Assembly: GCF_029714305.1 (NCBI RefSeq)
Contig: NZ_CP121647.1
Location: 868,001 to 932,000, forward strand
Origin: Bradyrhizobium sp. CB3481
GTDB taxonomy: Bacteria > Pseudomonadota > Alphaproteobacteria > Rhizobiales > Xanthobacteraceae
Length of the DNA: 64,000 nucleotides
Reading direction: 5' to 3'
Shown one piece after another: positions 7,487 to 15,255 of this stretch. Within the stretch, counting starts at the first letter, position 1, and each line of letters starts with the position of its first letter. A program made the translations under genes and the position numbers. The notes below the pieces were generated by a model. The model had not been told where the DNA came from, searched no databases, and saw only the letters and a program-made list of their open reading frames with translations.

Positions 7487-9397
7487 ATGAACATCCAGAG
7501 CAACAGCCGCTACCACGAGGTCCATGCCCGTTCGCTCGCCGATCCGGAGGGGTTTTGGGCCGAGGCGGCGCGCGAGATCGACTGGATCGAGCCGGCGAAA
7601 AAGATCTTCGACCCCTCGATGGGGGCCTATGGAAGCTGGTTCGCCGGGGCGGTGGTCAATACCTGCTACAACGCGCTGGATCGCCACGTCGCGGGCGGGC
7701 GCGCCGAGCAGGTGGCACTGATCCACGATTCGCCGCTCACCGGCTCCATCTCGAAATTCACCTATGCCGAGATGCTCAAGGAGGTGCAGACGCTCGCCGC
7801 CGTGATGGCCGATTTCGGCGTGGCCAAGGGCGACCGCGTCATCCTCTATATGCCGCTGGTGCCGGAGGCGGTATTTGCGATGCTGGCCTGCGCACGGATC
7901 GGCGCGGTGCACAGTGTGGTGTTCGGCGGTTTTGCCGCGAAAGAGCTTGCCACCCGCATCGACGACGCCAAGCCGAAGCTGATCCTGTCGGCAAGCTGCG
8001 GCATCGAGCCCGGGCGCATCGTGCAATACAAGCCGTTGCTTGACGCCGCGATCGAACTCTCCAGCGCGAAGCCGCAGGCTTGCGTGATCCTGCAGCGGAC
8101 GCAGCATCCTTGCGAATTGACCGCAGGCCGCGACCACGACTGGGCAACGCTCCGCGACGCCGCGCTCGCGGCCGGCAAAGCCGCGCCGTGCACGCCGGTG
8201 CTGGCGACCGATCCGCTCTACATTCTCTACACCTCCGGTACCACGGGAATTCCGAAGGGCGTCGTGCGCGACAATGGCGGGCATCTGGTCGCGCTGAAAT
8301 GGTCGATGTTCAACCTCTACGGCGTCAAGCCCGGCGAGGTCTGGTGGTGCGGCTCCGATATCGGCTGGGTGGTCGGCCACAGCTACATCGTCTATGGCCC
8401 GCTGATTCATGGCGCCACCTCGATCATGTATGAGGGCAAGCCGGTCGGCACGCCTGATGCCGGCGCGTTCTGGCGCGTCATCTCCGAGCACAAGGCGGTA
8501 GCGCTGTTCACCGCGCCGACCGCATTCCGCGCCATTCGCAAAGAAGATCCGGACGGCGCGTTCATCCGCAAATACGACCTGTCGAAATTCCGCACGCTGT
8601 TCCTGGCCGGCGAGCGCGCCGACCCGCCGACGGTGGAATGGGCGGAGGCGCAGTTGAAGGTGCCGGTCATCGATCACTGGTGGCAGACCGAAACCGGCTG
8701 GTGCATCGCCGGCAATCCGGTGGGCTTAGGCCAGCTGCCGGTCAAGCACGGCTCGCCGACGGTGCCGATGCCGGGCTATCAGGTCGACGTCGTCGACGAG
8801 GCTTCCAGGCCGGTCGCAGCCGGCACCATGGGCTCGATCGTGATCAAGCTGCCGATGCCGCCCGGCTGCCTGCCGACGCTGTGGCAGCAGGAGGCGCGCT
8901 TCAAGGAAGCCTACCTCTCCGAATTCCCCGGCTACTACAAGACCTCGGACGCCGGCTACAAGGACGAGGACGGCTATGTCTGGGTGATGGGCCGCACCGA
9001 CGACATCATCAATGTCGCCGGCCACCGGCTCTCGACCGGCGGCATGGAGGAAATCCTGGCCTCGCATCCCGACGTCGCCGAATGCGCGGTGCTCGGCATC
9101 AAGGATGCGATCAAGGGCGAGGTGCCCTGCGGTTTCCTGGTGCTGAAGGCGGGCGTGACGCGCATGCCGGCCGAGATCGAGAAGGAGATCGTGGCGCTGG
9201 TGCGCGACAAACTCGGCCCCGTCGCCGCCTTCAAGCTCGCGATCACGGTCGGACGTTTGCCGAAGACGCGCTCGGGAAAAATCCTGCGCGGCACCATCAA
9301 GAAAATCGCCGACGGCGAGAGCTGGACCATGCCGGCCACGATCGAGGATCCGAAGGTGCTGGATGAGATCGGCGATGCGCTGAAGGGCAGGGTGTAA
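7487..9397 (+). CDS. prpE: Propionyl-CoA synthetase (acetyl-CoA synthetase family)
   Basis: A 636-residue adenylate-forming enzyme that makes propionyl-CoA from propionate, ATP and CoA in the cytoplasm. The P-loop-like YTSGTTGIPKG is at about 248-258, WWQTETGW near 400, and the C-terminal KTRSGKILRG has the catalytic lysine at about 598. Length and the N-terminal RYHEVHARSLADPEGFWAEAA block fit the PrpE/Acs group, and VVRDNGGH after the P-loop is typical of PrpE. No prp catabolic genes are adjacent, and the product could feed the methylmalonyl-CoA route. It is flanked on both sides by palindromic repeats, so it is probably a single-gene unit. Confidence 0.9.
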   Translation: MNIQSNSRYHEVHARSLADPEGFWAEAAREIDWIEPAKKIFDPSMGAYGSWFAGAVVNTCYNALDRHVAGGRAEQVALIHDSPLTGSISKFTYAEMLKEVQTLAAVMADFGVAKGDRVILYMPLVPEAVFAMLACARIGAVHSVVFGGFAAKELATRIDDAKPKLILSASCGIEPGRIVQYKPLLDAAIELSSAKPQACVILQRTQHPCELTAGRDHDWATLRDAALAAGKAAPCTPVLATDPLYILYTSGTTGIPKGVVRDNGGHLVALKWSMFNLYGVKPGEVWWCGSDIGWVVGHSYIVYGPLIHGATSIMYEGKPVGTPDAGAFWRVISEHKAVALFTAPTAFRAIRKEDPDGAFIRKYDLSKFRTLFLAGERADPPTVEWAEAQLKVPVIDHWWQTETGWCIAGNPVGLGQLPVKHGSPTVPMPGYQVDVVDEASRPVAAGTMGSIVIKLPMPPGCLPTLWQQEARFKEAYLSEFPGYYKTSDAGYKDEDGYVWVMGRTDDIINVAGHRLSTGGMEEILASHPDVAECAVLGIKDAIKGEVPCGFLVLKAGVTRMPAEIEKEIVALVRDKLGPVAAFKLAITVGRLPKTRSGKILRGTIKKIADGESWTMPATIEDPKVLDEIGDALKGRV

Positions 9398-9416
9398 GGT
9401 TCCACGCCCGGCCCTG

Positions 9417-9534
9417 CTCGTCATGCCCGGGCTTGACCCGGGCATCCATCCTCTTCAAAGCAAGCTGCCATCTTTTCGATGGATTGCCGGGTCATCCCCG
9501 ATCAAGTCGGGGACAGGAGCCCGGCAATGACGAG
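9417..9534. repeat. Composite palindromic repeat with outer inverted arms
   Basis: The outer arms CTCGTCAT (9417-9424) and ATGACGAG (9527-9534) enclose GCCCGGGCTTGACCCGGGC and CCCCGATCAAGTCGGGG hairpins. It ends about 20 bases before the lipoprotein gene. Its size and symmetry suggest a mosaic REP/BIME-type element that can also act as a terminator for prpE. Confidence 0.6.
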
Positions 9535-9556
9535 ATGAAAGAAACGGAGCCTGCGA

Positions 9557-9826
9557 ATGCAATTTGGACCCGCAAAGCACCTCATTGCGCTCCTCTTGGC
9601 CGCCCCGCTACTCACCGGCTGCCTCGAACGCGGCCAGCCGACCATGGTCGATTCCAGCGCCGATGACGACGCGTTCTGCCGCGCCAACAATGTCGCGGTC
9701 GGCTCGAACGAATACGTCAATTGTCGCAAGAACCGCGACGTGCAGCGCGGCAATGCCAATGCCCGCGCCGACCGCGCCCAGCGCAATATGGCCGAGCAGA
9801 TGCTCAACAACCCCGTCAGGCCGTGA
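9557..9826 (+). CDS. Small lipoprotein of unknown function
   Basis: An 89-residue protein whose lipobox LLTGC (cysteine at about residue 22) marks it for signal peptidase II and membrane anchoring. The mature part is short and hydrophilic, has two more cysteines (DAFCRANNV and NCRKNRD), and ends in an Arg/Asn/Ala-rich helix. No enzymatic motif is seen. The next gene starts 14 bases after its stop, so the two are probably cotranscribed. Confidence 0.75.
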   Translation: MQFGPAKHLIALLLAAPLLTGCLERGQPTMVDSSADDDAFCRANNVAVGSNEYVNCRKNRDVQRGNANARADRAQRNMAEQMLNNPVRP

Positions 9827-9839
9827 TCAGGAGGCTCTC

Positions 9840-10046
9840 ATGAATGAAGACGTATTCAACGCCAGCCTGCGCAAGTTTCTCAAGCAAGTCGGCGTCACCT
9901 CGCAGCGCGAGATCGAAAAGGCGGTGCGCGATGCGCTTGAATCCGGCAAGCTAAAGGGAAACGAGAAACTGTCGGCAAAGATGGTACTCACGATCGACAG
10001 CATCAGTCTGGTGCACGAGATCGACGACGACATCGCGCTGACCTGA
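9840..10046 (+). CDS. DUF6494-type small protein
   Basis: A 68-residue cytosolic protein beginning MNEDVFNASLRKFLKQVGVT. The helix pair FLKQVGVTSQREIEKAVRDAL followed by a short beta-rich end matches my recollection of the DUF6494 family, whose function is unknown. AGGAGG lies 6-7 bases before the ATG. It lies between a lipoprotein and a SemiSWEET gene, all on the same strand. Confidence 0.75.
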   Translation: MNEDVFNASLRKFLKQVGVTSQREIEKAVRDALESGKLKGNEKLSAKMVLTIDSISLVHEIDDDIALT

Positions 10047-10108
10047 GGAGATTCTTCGCATCCTTCCCGCTGCGGGAAACAAGTTTCGAATCGATGCTAT
10101 AAGTCGGC

Positions 10109-10369
10109 ATGGAACCGATCGTAATCAAGCTCTTGGGGTTTGCCGCCGCAACGTGCACGACCCTTGCCTACGCCCCGCAGTTCATCAAGGTCTGGCGAAC
10201 CCGCTCGACCGAGGACATTTCGCTCGGCATGTTCCTCGTCATGCTGCTCGGCCTCGTGCTCTGGCTGGTGTACGGCCTGCTTTCCGGCGATGTCCCGCTG
10301 ATCGTCGCCAATGCCATTACGATCGTCCTGGCCGGCGGCATCCTGTTCATGAAGCTGAAATACGGCTGA
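10109..10369 (+). CDS. SemiSWEET-type sugar transporter (PQ-loop, three-helix)
   Basis: An 86-residue protein with three transmembrane helices and a PQ motif in LAYAPQFIKVWRTRSTEDIS (residues 19-38), the signature of bacterial SemiSWEETs. These work as homodimers for facilitated sugar transport. The length is typical. It is the last gene before a short tandem repeat and the convergent trcR terminator. Confidence 0.85.
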   Translation: MEPIVIKLLGFAAATCTTLAYAPQFIKVWRTRSTEDISLGMFLVMLLGLVLWLVYGLLSGDVPLIVANAITIVLAGGILFMKLKYG

Positions 10370-10378
10370 GCGCCAGCT

Positions 10379-10429
10379 CCCGCCAAACACAAAGTCCCAC
10401 CAAACAAAAGGTCCCGCCAAACAAAAAAG
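10379..10429. repeat. Three tandem copies of a 17-bp unit
   Basis: CCCGCCAAACACAAAGT, CCCACCAAACAAAAGGT and CCCGCCAAACAAAAAAG lie head to tail just after the SemiSWEET stop. Copies differ at two to five positions. The array supplies the A-rich side of the trcR terminator and could vary in copy number between strains. Confidence 0.75.
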
Positions 10430-10453
10430 CGCGGCAGGTTGCCCCGCCGCGCC
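10421..10453 (-). terminator. Intrinsic terminator downstream of trcR
   Basis: On the minus strand, GCGCGGC (10452-10446), a 10-base loop, and GCCGCGC (10435-10429), followed by TTTTTTG. It lies about 25 bases beyond the trcR stop. Confidence 0.75.
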
Positions 10454-10477
10454 TGATGTCGGCCGCAGCCGAAAACC

Positions 10478-11176
10478 TTACTCCTCGTCGTCGTGCTGCT
10501 TCTTGCCGCCGATCGTCTTGAGCTTGGCGAACACAGCGTCGACGTTGAGATCGTCTTCGCTCTTCTCGCTCGTCTCGAATTCCGGCTCCTTCTTCGTGGT
10601 CTCGGAGGCCGGCAGCAGGGTGGCGCCGCCATAGGCCGCCGGCACCGGCTTTTCCTTGGCCGCGCGCTGCACCTCGAAATCGAGCTCGATCTGCGAGCAC
10701 AGGCCGAGCGTCACCGGGTCCATCGGGGTCAGCGTCGAGGCGTTCCAGTGGGTGCGGTCGCGCACGCTCGCGATGGTTGTCTTGGTGGTGCCGACCAGGC
10801 GCATGATCTGCGCGTCTTTCAACTCGGGGTGGTTGCGGACCAGCCACAGGATCGCGCTGGGACGCTCGTGGCGGCGCGATACCGGGGTGTAGCGCGGGCC
10901 CTTCTTCTTGGCGGCGGGCGGCAGCACGACCTTGCTCTCGCCGAGCTTGAGGCGGTAATTCGGGTCCTTTTCACCCTTTTCGATCTCGTCCCGGGTCAAT
11001 TGCCCGGTCGAAATCGGGTCCATGCCCTTGATGCCCTGGGCGGCGTCACCGTCGGCAATGGCACGGACCTCGAGGGGATGCATTTTGGTGAAATCGGCCA
11101 CCTGGTCGAAGGTCAGAGCGGTATTGTCAACCAGCCACACGGCCGTCGCCTTGGGCATCAGCGGTGCATTGCTCAT
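10478..11176 (-). CDS. trcR: DUF1013 protein, TrcR-type cell-cycle transcriptional regulator
   Basis: A 232-residue protein starting MSNAPLMPKATAVWLVDNTALTF, with AAGGAGAT exactly placed before the ATG at 11176. The N-terminal helix-turn-helix-like block (LTFDQVADFTKMHPLEVRAIADG) is followed by a second one (LKDAQIMRLVGTTKTTIASVRDR, about 120-145) and an acidic, probably disordered tail rich in Glu, Asp and Lys. This organisation is that of alphaproteobacterial DUF1013, now called TrcR; the name rests on memory of the family. It is divergent from ispH across a 218-base region and ends at a clear terminator. Confidence 0.8.
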   Translation of the reverse strand: MSNAPLMPKATAVWLVDNTALTFDQVADFTKMHPLEVRAIADGDAAQGIKGMDPISTGQLTRDEIEKGEKDPNYRLKLGESKVVLPPAAKKKGPRYTPVSRRHERPSAILWLVRNHPELKDAQIMRLVGTTKTTIASVRDRTHWNASTLTPMDPVTLGLCSQIELDFEVQRAAKEKPVPAAYGGATLLPASETTKKEPEFETSEKSEDDLNVDAVFAKLKTIGGKKQHDDEE

Positions 11177-11252
11177 GGCAAATCTCCTTTGTGCCTCGCC
11201 CACCTCTTTCGGAGGCGAAGCCTATGGTCATCGGTGATGACGGGAATTCAAC

Positions 11253-11264
11253 GCTTATATAAGC
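11253..11264. promoter_or_regulatory. Palindrome GCTTATATAAGC in the trcR-ispH intergenic region
   Basis: A perfect 12-bp palindrome in an otherwise GC-rich region. The minus-strand TATATA inside it, with TTGCGC 18 bases upstream, could be a trcR promoter. The palindrome could equally be a protein-binding site. Confidence 0.4.
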
Positions 11265-11394
11265 CTTCCGGCCCCATCGGCGCAATGGTCTGCTAAAGTG
11301 CCTTGACACAGACCCAAAGCAGTCCCAAGTCCTTATTCGAATTGGCCGTTCCCAGCCCGCCGGCTAGGGGTGATTCGGTCCCGAGATAACCCCC

Positions 11395-12372
11395 ATGCCT
11401 CCTGTGTCGATGTCAGCCAAACCAGACCTCAGAATCGTGCTTTGTTCTCCCCGTGGCTTTTGCGCCGGGGTGGTGCGGGCCATCGATACCGTCGAACGGG
11501 CGCTCACCATCTATGGTGCCCCCGTCTATGTCCGGCACGAGATCGTGCATAACCGCTACGTGGTCGACAGCCTGAAGACCAAGGGCGCGATTTTCGTCGA
11601 GGAACTTGCCGAAATCCCCGACAATACCAACGCCCCGGTGGTGTTCTCCGCCCATGGGGTTCCGAAATCGGTTCCGGCCGAGGCCAAATCGCGCAATTTC
11701 TTCTCGCTGGACGCGACCTGCCCGCTGGTCACCAAGGTGCACCGCGAGGCCGCCATCCATTTCAAGCGCGGCCGTGAAATCCTGCTGATCGGGCATTCGC
11801 ACCACCCCGAGGTGGTCGGCACGCTCGGCCAGCTGCCGCAGGGTGCGGTGACGCTGATCGAGACCGCCGAGGACGCCAAGACGTTTACGCCGAAGGACCC
11901 GGACAACCTCGCGTTCGTGACCCAGACGACGTTGTCGATCGACGACACCGCCGAGATCGTGGCGCTGCTCAAGGAGCGGTTCCCGAACATCAACGGCCCG
12001 CACAAGGAAGATATCTGCTACGCCACCACCAACCGCCAACTCGCGGTGAAGAAAGTGGCGCCGGTGGTCGATGCACTGATTGTGGTCGGCGCGCCGAATT
12101 CGTCGAACTCGCAGCGGCTGCGTGAGGTCGCCGAGCGCGAAGGCTGCAAGATTTCGGTGCTGGCGCAGCGCGCGAGCGATCTCGACTGGTCGCGCTTCGA
12201 GGGCATCAAGAGCCTCGGCATCACCGCCGGCGCCTCCGCGCCGGAAGTGATCGTCGAGGAGATCATGGGCGCCTTTGCCGAGCGTTATGAGCTGCATGTG
12301 GAGACGGTGTCGGCCGCGGAGGAGAACGAATTCTTCCCGCTGCCGCGTTCGGTGCGGCCAGACGCTGCCTAA
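11395..12372 (+). CDS. ispH: 4-hydroxy-3-methylbut-2-enyl diphosphate reductase
   Basis: A 325-residue iron-sulfur enzyme, the last step of the MEP pathway to IPP and DMAPP. The three cluster cysteines are in GFCAGV (Cys23), DATCPLV (Cys109) and [10 protein letters not shown] (Cys208). The substrate-contacting SAHGVP, HSHHPEV, TQTTLS, TNRQ and NSSNSQRL motifs are all in order. Translation may start at 11395 or at the ATG at 11410 (MSAKPDLRI). It is followed after 9 bases by thrB and then rnhA, apparently one operon. Confidence 0.97.
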   Translation: MPPVSMSAKPDLRIVLCSPRGFCAGVVRAIDTVERALTIYGAPVYVRHEIVHNRYVVDSLKTKGAIFVEELAEIPDNTNAPVVFSAHGVPKSVPAEAKSRNFFSLDATCPLVTKVHREAAIHFKRGREILLIGHSHHPEVVGTLGQLPQGAVTLIETAEDAKTFTPKDPDNLAFVTQTTLSIDDTAEIVALLKERFPNINGPHKEDICYATTNRQLAVKKVAPVVDALIVVGAPNSSNSQRLREVAEREGCKISVLAQRASDLDWSRFEGIKSLGITAGASAPEVIVEEIMGAFAERYELHVETVSAAEENEFFPLPRSVRPDAA

Positions 12373-12381
12373 AGGTCCCTC

Positions 12382-13362
12382 ATGGCGGTTTACACCGACG
12401 TCGCCGCCGAAGACCTCGCGGAGTTCCTGAAAGGGTACGACATCGGCGAGTTGCTCTCCTACAAGGGCATCGCCGAGGGCGTCGAGAATTCCAACTTCCT
12501 GGTGCACACCAGCAAGGGCGCGTTCATCCTCACGCTCTATGAGAAGCGCGTGGCAGTGGACGATCTGCCGTATTTCCTGTCGCTGATGGCGCATCTGGCC
12601 GAGCGCGGCGTGCGCTGCCCGCAGCCTGCCCGAAACCGCAAGGGCGAGGTCTATAGCGAGCTGGCCGGGCGGCCCGCAGCAATCATCAACTTCCTCGAAG
12701 GCATGTGGCCGCGGCGGCCCAACGTCACGCATTGCACCGGCGTCGGCGCGGCGCTCGCCAGAATGCATCTGGCGGGGCACGACTTCCCGATGTTCCGCAA
12801 GAACCCGCTCTCGGTCGGCGGCTGGCGGCCGCTGTTCGATACCGCCGCTCCGCGCGCCGACAGCGTCGCGCCGGGTTTGCAGGATTTCATCGCGCGCGAG
12901 CTCGATCACCTCGAAGCGAGTTGGCCGAAGGACCTGCCGCTCGGCGTCATCCATGCCGACCTGTTCCCCGACAATGTCTTCTTCCTCGGCGACCAACTGT
13001 CGGGCCTGATCGACTTCCCGTTCTCCTGCAATGACATCCTGGCCTACGACGTCGCGATCTGCCTGAACGCGTGGTGCTTCGAGGTGGATCATTCTTTCAA
13101 CGTCACCAAGGCGCGTGCGCTGCTTAATGCCTATGGCCGCGAGCGGCCATTGTCGGAGGCCGAGCAGGAGGCGTTGCCGCTGCTGGCGCGCGGCTCGGCG
13201 CTGCGCTTCCTGCTGACGCGGCTGGTCGATTTCCTCAACGTGCCGCCCGGTGCGCTGGTCAAGCCAAAGGACCCCCTCGAATATGTCCGTAAGCTGCGCT
13301 TCCACCAGAACGTCGCCAGCGTGCGCGATTACGGCCTGACCCAGCCCGGATTTGCCGCTTGA
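12382..13362 (+). CDS. thrB: Homoserine kinase (aminoglycoside-phosphotransferase fold)
   Basis: A 326-residue enzyme that phosphorylates homoserine on the way to threonine. It belongs to the ThrB group with an APH/choline-kinase fold rather than the GHMP group. N-lobe: [13 protein letters not shown] and FILTLYEK. Catalytic loop: [13 protein letters not shown], about 190-202. Metal-binding segment: [18 protein letters not shown]. Its TGA overlaps the TTG start of rnhA, which implies coupled translation. It sits between ispH and rnhA, an arrangement familiar from bradyrhizobia. Confidence 0.93.
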   Translation: MAVYTDVAAEDLAEFLKGYDIGELLSYKGIAEGVENSNFLVHTSKGAFILTLYEKRVAVDDLPYFLSLMAHLAERGVRCPQPARNRKGEVYSELAGRPAAIINFLEGMWPRRPNVTHCTGVGAALARMHLAGHDFPMFRKNPLSVGGWRPLFDTAAPRADSVAPGLQDFIARELDHLEASWPKDLPLGVIHADLFPDNVFFLGDQLSGLIDFPFSCNDILAYDVAICLNAWCFEVDHSFNVTKARALLNAYGRERPLSEAEQEALPLLARGSALRFLLTRLVDFLNVPPGALVKPKDPLEYVRKLRFHQNVASVRDYGLTQPGFAA

Positions 13363-13823
13363 GCGAACTCCCCCATGTGACGGTTTTCACCGACGGCGCC
13401 TGCTCGGGCAATCCCGGCCCGGGCGGCTGGGGCGCGATCCTGCGCTTCGGCGACAAGGAAAAAGAATTAAAGGGCGGCGAGGCGCACACCACCAACAACC
13501 GCATGGAGCTGATGGCCGCGATCTCGGCGCTGGAGGCGCTGAAGAAGCCTTGCGTGGTCGATCTCATCACCGACAGCCAATATGTCCGCCAGGGCATCAC
13601 CGGCTGGATCCACGGCTGGAAGCGCAACGGCTGGCGCACCGCCGACAAGAAGCCCGTCAAGAATGTCGAGCTATGGCAGCGCCTCGATGCTGCGCTGAAG
13701 CCGCACCAGGTGCGCTGGCACTGGATCAAGGGCCACGCCGGCCACGCCGAGAACGAGCGCGCCGATGCGTTGGCGCGCGAGGGCGTGGCAATGGCCAGGT
13801 TGCAGGAGAGGGTGGGGAAGTAA
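13359..13823 (+). CDS. rnhA: Ribonuclease HI
   Basis: A 154-residue enzyme that cuts RNA in RNA-DNA hybrids. All active-site residues are present: Asp12 in [11 protein letters not shown], Glu50 in NNRMEL, Asp72 in TDSQYV, His126 in KGHAGH and Asp136 in ENERADALA, matching E. coli positions 10, 48, 70, 124 and 134. The first codon is TTG at 13359, overlapping the thrB stop (TTGA). No ATG occurs before the catalytic Asp, so the TTG is well supported. A long palindromic repeat follows the gene. Confidence 0.95.
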   Translation: MSELPHVTVFTDGACSGNPGPGGWGAILRFGDKEKELKGGEAHTTNNRMELMAAISALEALKKPCVVDLITDSQYVRQGITGWIHGWKRNGWRTADKKPVKNVELWQRLDAALKPHQVRWHWIKGHAGHAENERADALAREGVAMARLQERVGK

Positions 13824-13834
13824 GCCCGAGACTT

Positions 13835-13920
13835 GTAGGGTGGGTAGAGCGAAGCGAAACCCACCATTCGTGCAAGCGTCCACAGCGTTGATGGGTTTCG
13901 CTGCGCTCTACCCATCCTAC
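13835..13920. repeat. Long inverted repeat (GTAGGGTGGGTAGAGC family)
   Basis: The left arm GTAGGGTGGGTAGAGCGAAG at 13835-13854, continuing to 13863, pairs with the right arm at 13892-13920 ending TCTACCCATCCTAC, with a few mismatches and a loop of about 25 bases. A related element with GGGCAAAG in place of GGTAGAGC occurs at 63224-63317. It is an intergenic cruciform-type repeat downstream of rnhA. Confidence 0.75.
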
Positions 13921-13925
13921 GCGCC

Positions 13926-14044
13926 GTCATCCCCGCCTTGTGCGCAATTGCGCACTTGGGCGGGGATCCAGTATTCCAGAGACGGTCGAGATCAAGCCGA
14001 GAAGCCGCGGCGTACTGGATCGCCCGGTCAAGCCGGGCGACGAC
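13926..14044. repeat. Dispersed intergenic repeat with 16-bp palindrome, copy 1
   Basis: Contains the perfect palindrome GTGCGCAATTGCGCAC at 13940-13955, then GATCCAGTATTCCAGAGAC, AGAAGCCGCGG and TACTGGATC, and ends in a CGCCCGGTCAAGCCGGGCG hairpin. The same order of elements recurs at 63864-63984, which shows it is a repeated element. The CCAGTA and TACTGG segments are inverted copies. Confidence 0.8.
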
Positions 14045-14087
14045 AGCGTTGGTGTGGCGACTTCGTCGCGCGACGACGCGCTTCAGC

Positions 14088-14573
14088 TCAGAGCTGCCCC
14101 AGCAGCGTATCGCCGCCGGACACTTCCACCTTGCCCGGCGCGGGCTCGAGGTTGAGCTTCTTCACGACGCCGTCGTCCACCAGCATCGAATAGCGCTTGG
14201 AGCGGATGCCGAGGCCGTTGCCGGACGCATCCAGCTCCATGCCGATCGCCTTGGTGAAGTCGGCATTGCCGTCGGCGAGGAAGACAGCTTCGTCGCGCTG
14301 GTCGGTGTCGCGCTTCCAAGCGTTCATCACAAAAGCGTCGTTGACGGAGACAATGGCGATGGTATTCACGCCCTTGTCCTTGATGGCATAGGCGTTGAGG
14401 AAGATGCTCGGCAGGTGCATCTTGTGGCAGGTGCCGGTATAGGCGCCGGGCACGGCGAACAGCGCCACCTTCTTGCCCTTGAAAATGTCGTCGGTGGTTT
14501 TGACCTGCGGACCTTCCGCCGTCATCACGCGAAACTTGGCTTCCGGCAGCTTGTCGCCAACTTGGATCGTCAT
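14088..14573 (-). CDS. Peroxiredoxin, Prx5/PrxII type
   Basis: A 161-residue thiol peroxidase that reduces H2O2 and organic hydroperoxides. The peroxidatic cysteine is Cys49 in VPGAYTGTCHKMHLP, the Prx5-type motif. The rest (VNTIAIVSVNDAFVMNAW and the GIRSKRYSMLVDDG block) fits cytosolic atypical 2-Cys or 1-Cys PrxII proteins that use glutathione/glutaredoxin or thioredoxin. No second cysteine is seen. The ATG at 14573 is preferred over the TTG six bases upstream because GGGAGAA is well spaced from it. Confidence 0.9.
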   Translation of the reverse strand: MTIQVGDKLPEAKFRVMTAEGPQVKTTDDIFKGKKVALFAVPGAYTGTCHKMHLPSIFLNAYAIKDKGVNTIAIVSVNDAFVMNAWKRDTDQRDEAVFLADGNADFTKAIGMELDASGNGLGIRSKRYSMLVDDGVVKKLNLEPAPGKVEVSGGDTLLGQL

Positions 14574-14680
14574 CGTCAATTCTCCCTCAATGAGCGCTGT
14601 TTTGTAGCCCTAGCGGCCCGGCGGCACAATATTGAGCCGGCCCGAAACGGCAACGGCCAAGGCCGTTCACGCTTGCGTCA

Positions 14681-15232
14681 TCAGGGCGCAAATCCGCCTT
14701 CGTCCAGGAAGGCCTGCTCCTCGGGGGTGGTCGTGCGGCCCAATAGGCGGTTGCGGTGGGGAAAGCGGCCGAAGCGCCGGATGATATCGGCATGGTGCTC
14801 GGCCCATTTCAGGTTTTCAGCATTCCCCGCCGCACGCGTCAGCTCGATGCAGCGGAGCTGGTCGGCGAGGTGCTCTGAATGGTTGAAGGGCAGATAGAGG
14901 AATTGGCGCAAGTCAGGATCGATCCGCGCGTCGACGCCGCGTTCGATGGCGCGGTGCGCCACCTCGCGCGCGAGAGCGTCGCTCGCATAGGTCCTGGCAT
15001 CGCCGCGAAACATGTTGCGGGGAAACTGGTCGAGCACGATGACGAGCGCCAGCGCGCCGTCATCGCTCGCTTCCCATGACGATAGGTCGCCGGCCGACGC
15101 CTTCTGCCACAAAGCCAGAAATCGACGGCGCAGTTCGGCATCGAATGCGTCGTCGCGCTCGTACCAGCGAGCGGGGCCGGCGTCGCGCCAGAAGGCCAGG
15201 ATGTCTGATGGCGCGACGTTCGTCTCGGTCAT
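14681..15232 (-). CDS. DUF924 family protein
   Basis: A 183-residue cytosolic helical protein. Recognisable DUF924 blocks are ILAFWRDAGPARWYERDDAFDAELR at the start, LALVIVLDQFPRNMFRG in the middle and QFLYLPFNHSEHLADQ after it, followed by WAEHHADIIRRFGRFPHRN. The family is TPR-like and its function is unknown. The start at 15232 is chosen because upstream codons in the same frame are antisense to fadD. It lies 23 bases after the fadD stop and may be cotranscribed with it. Confidence 0.85.
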   Translation of the reverse strand: MTETNVAPSDILAFWRDAGPARWYERDDAFDAELRRRFLALWQKASAGDLSSWEASDDGALALVIVLDQFPRNMFRGDARTYASDALAREVAHRAIERGVDARIDPDLRQFLYLPFNHSEHLADQLRCIELTRAAGNAENLKWAEHHADIIRRFGRFPHRNRLLGRTTTPEEQAFLDEGGFAP

Positions 15233-15255
15233 GTCGTAAAGTCCGCAGGGCCCGC

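Noticed and set aside
7262..8677. A 471-codon minus-strand frame across prpE
   Set aside because: Antisense shadow; prpE is certain.
11413..13305. A 630-codon minus-strand frame across ispH and thrB
   Set aside because: Antisense shadow of two certain genes, with no family signature.
13926..14044. Possible CRISPR or transposon end
   Set aside because: Only one unit at this locus, no regularly spaced repeats or spacers and no transposase; it fits a dispersed palindromic repeat better.
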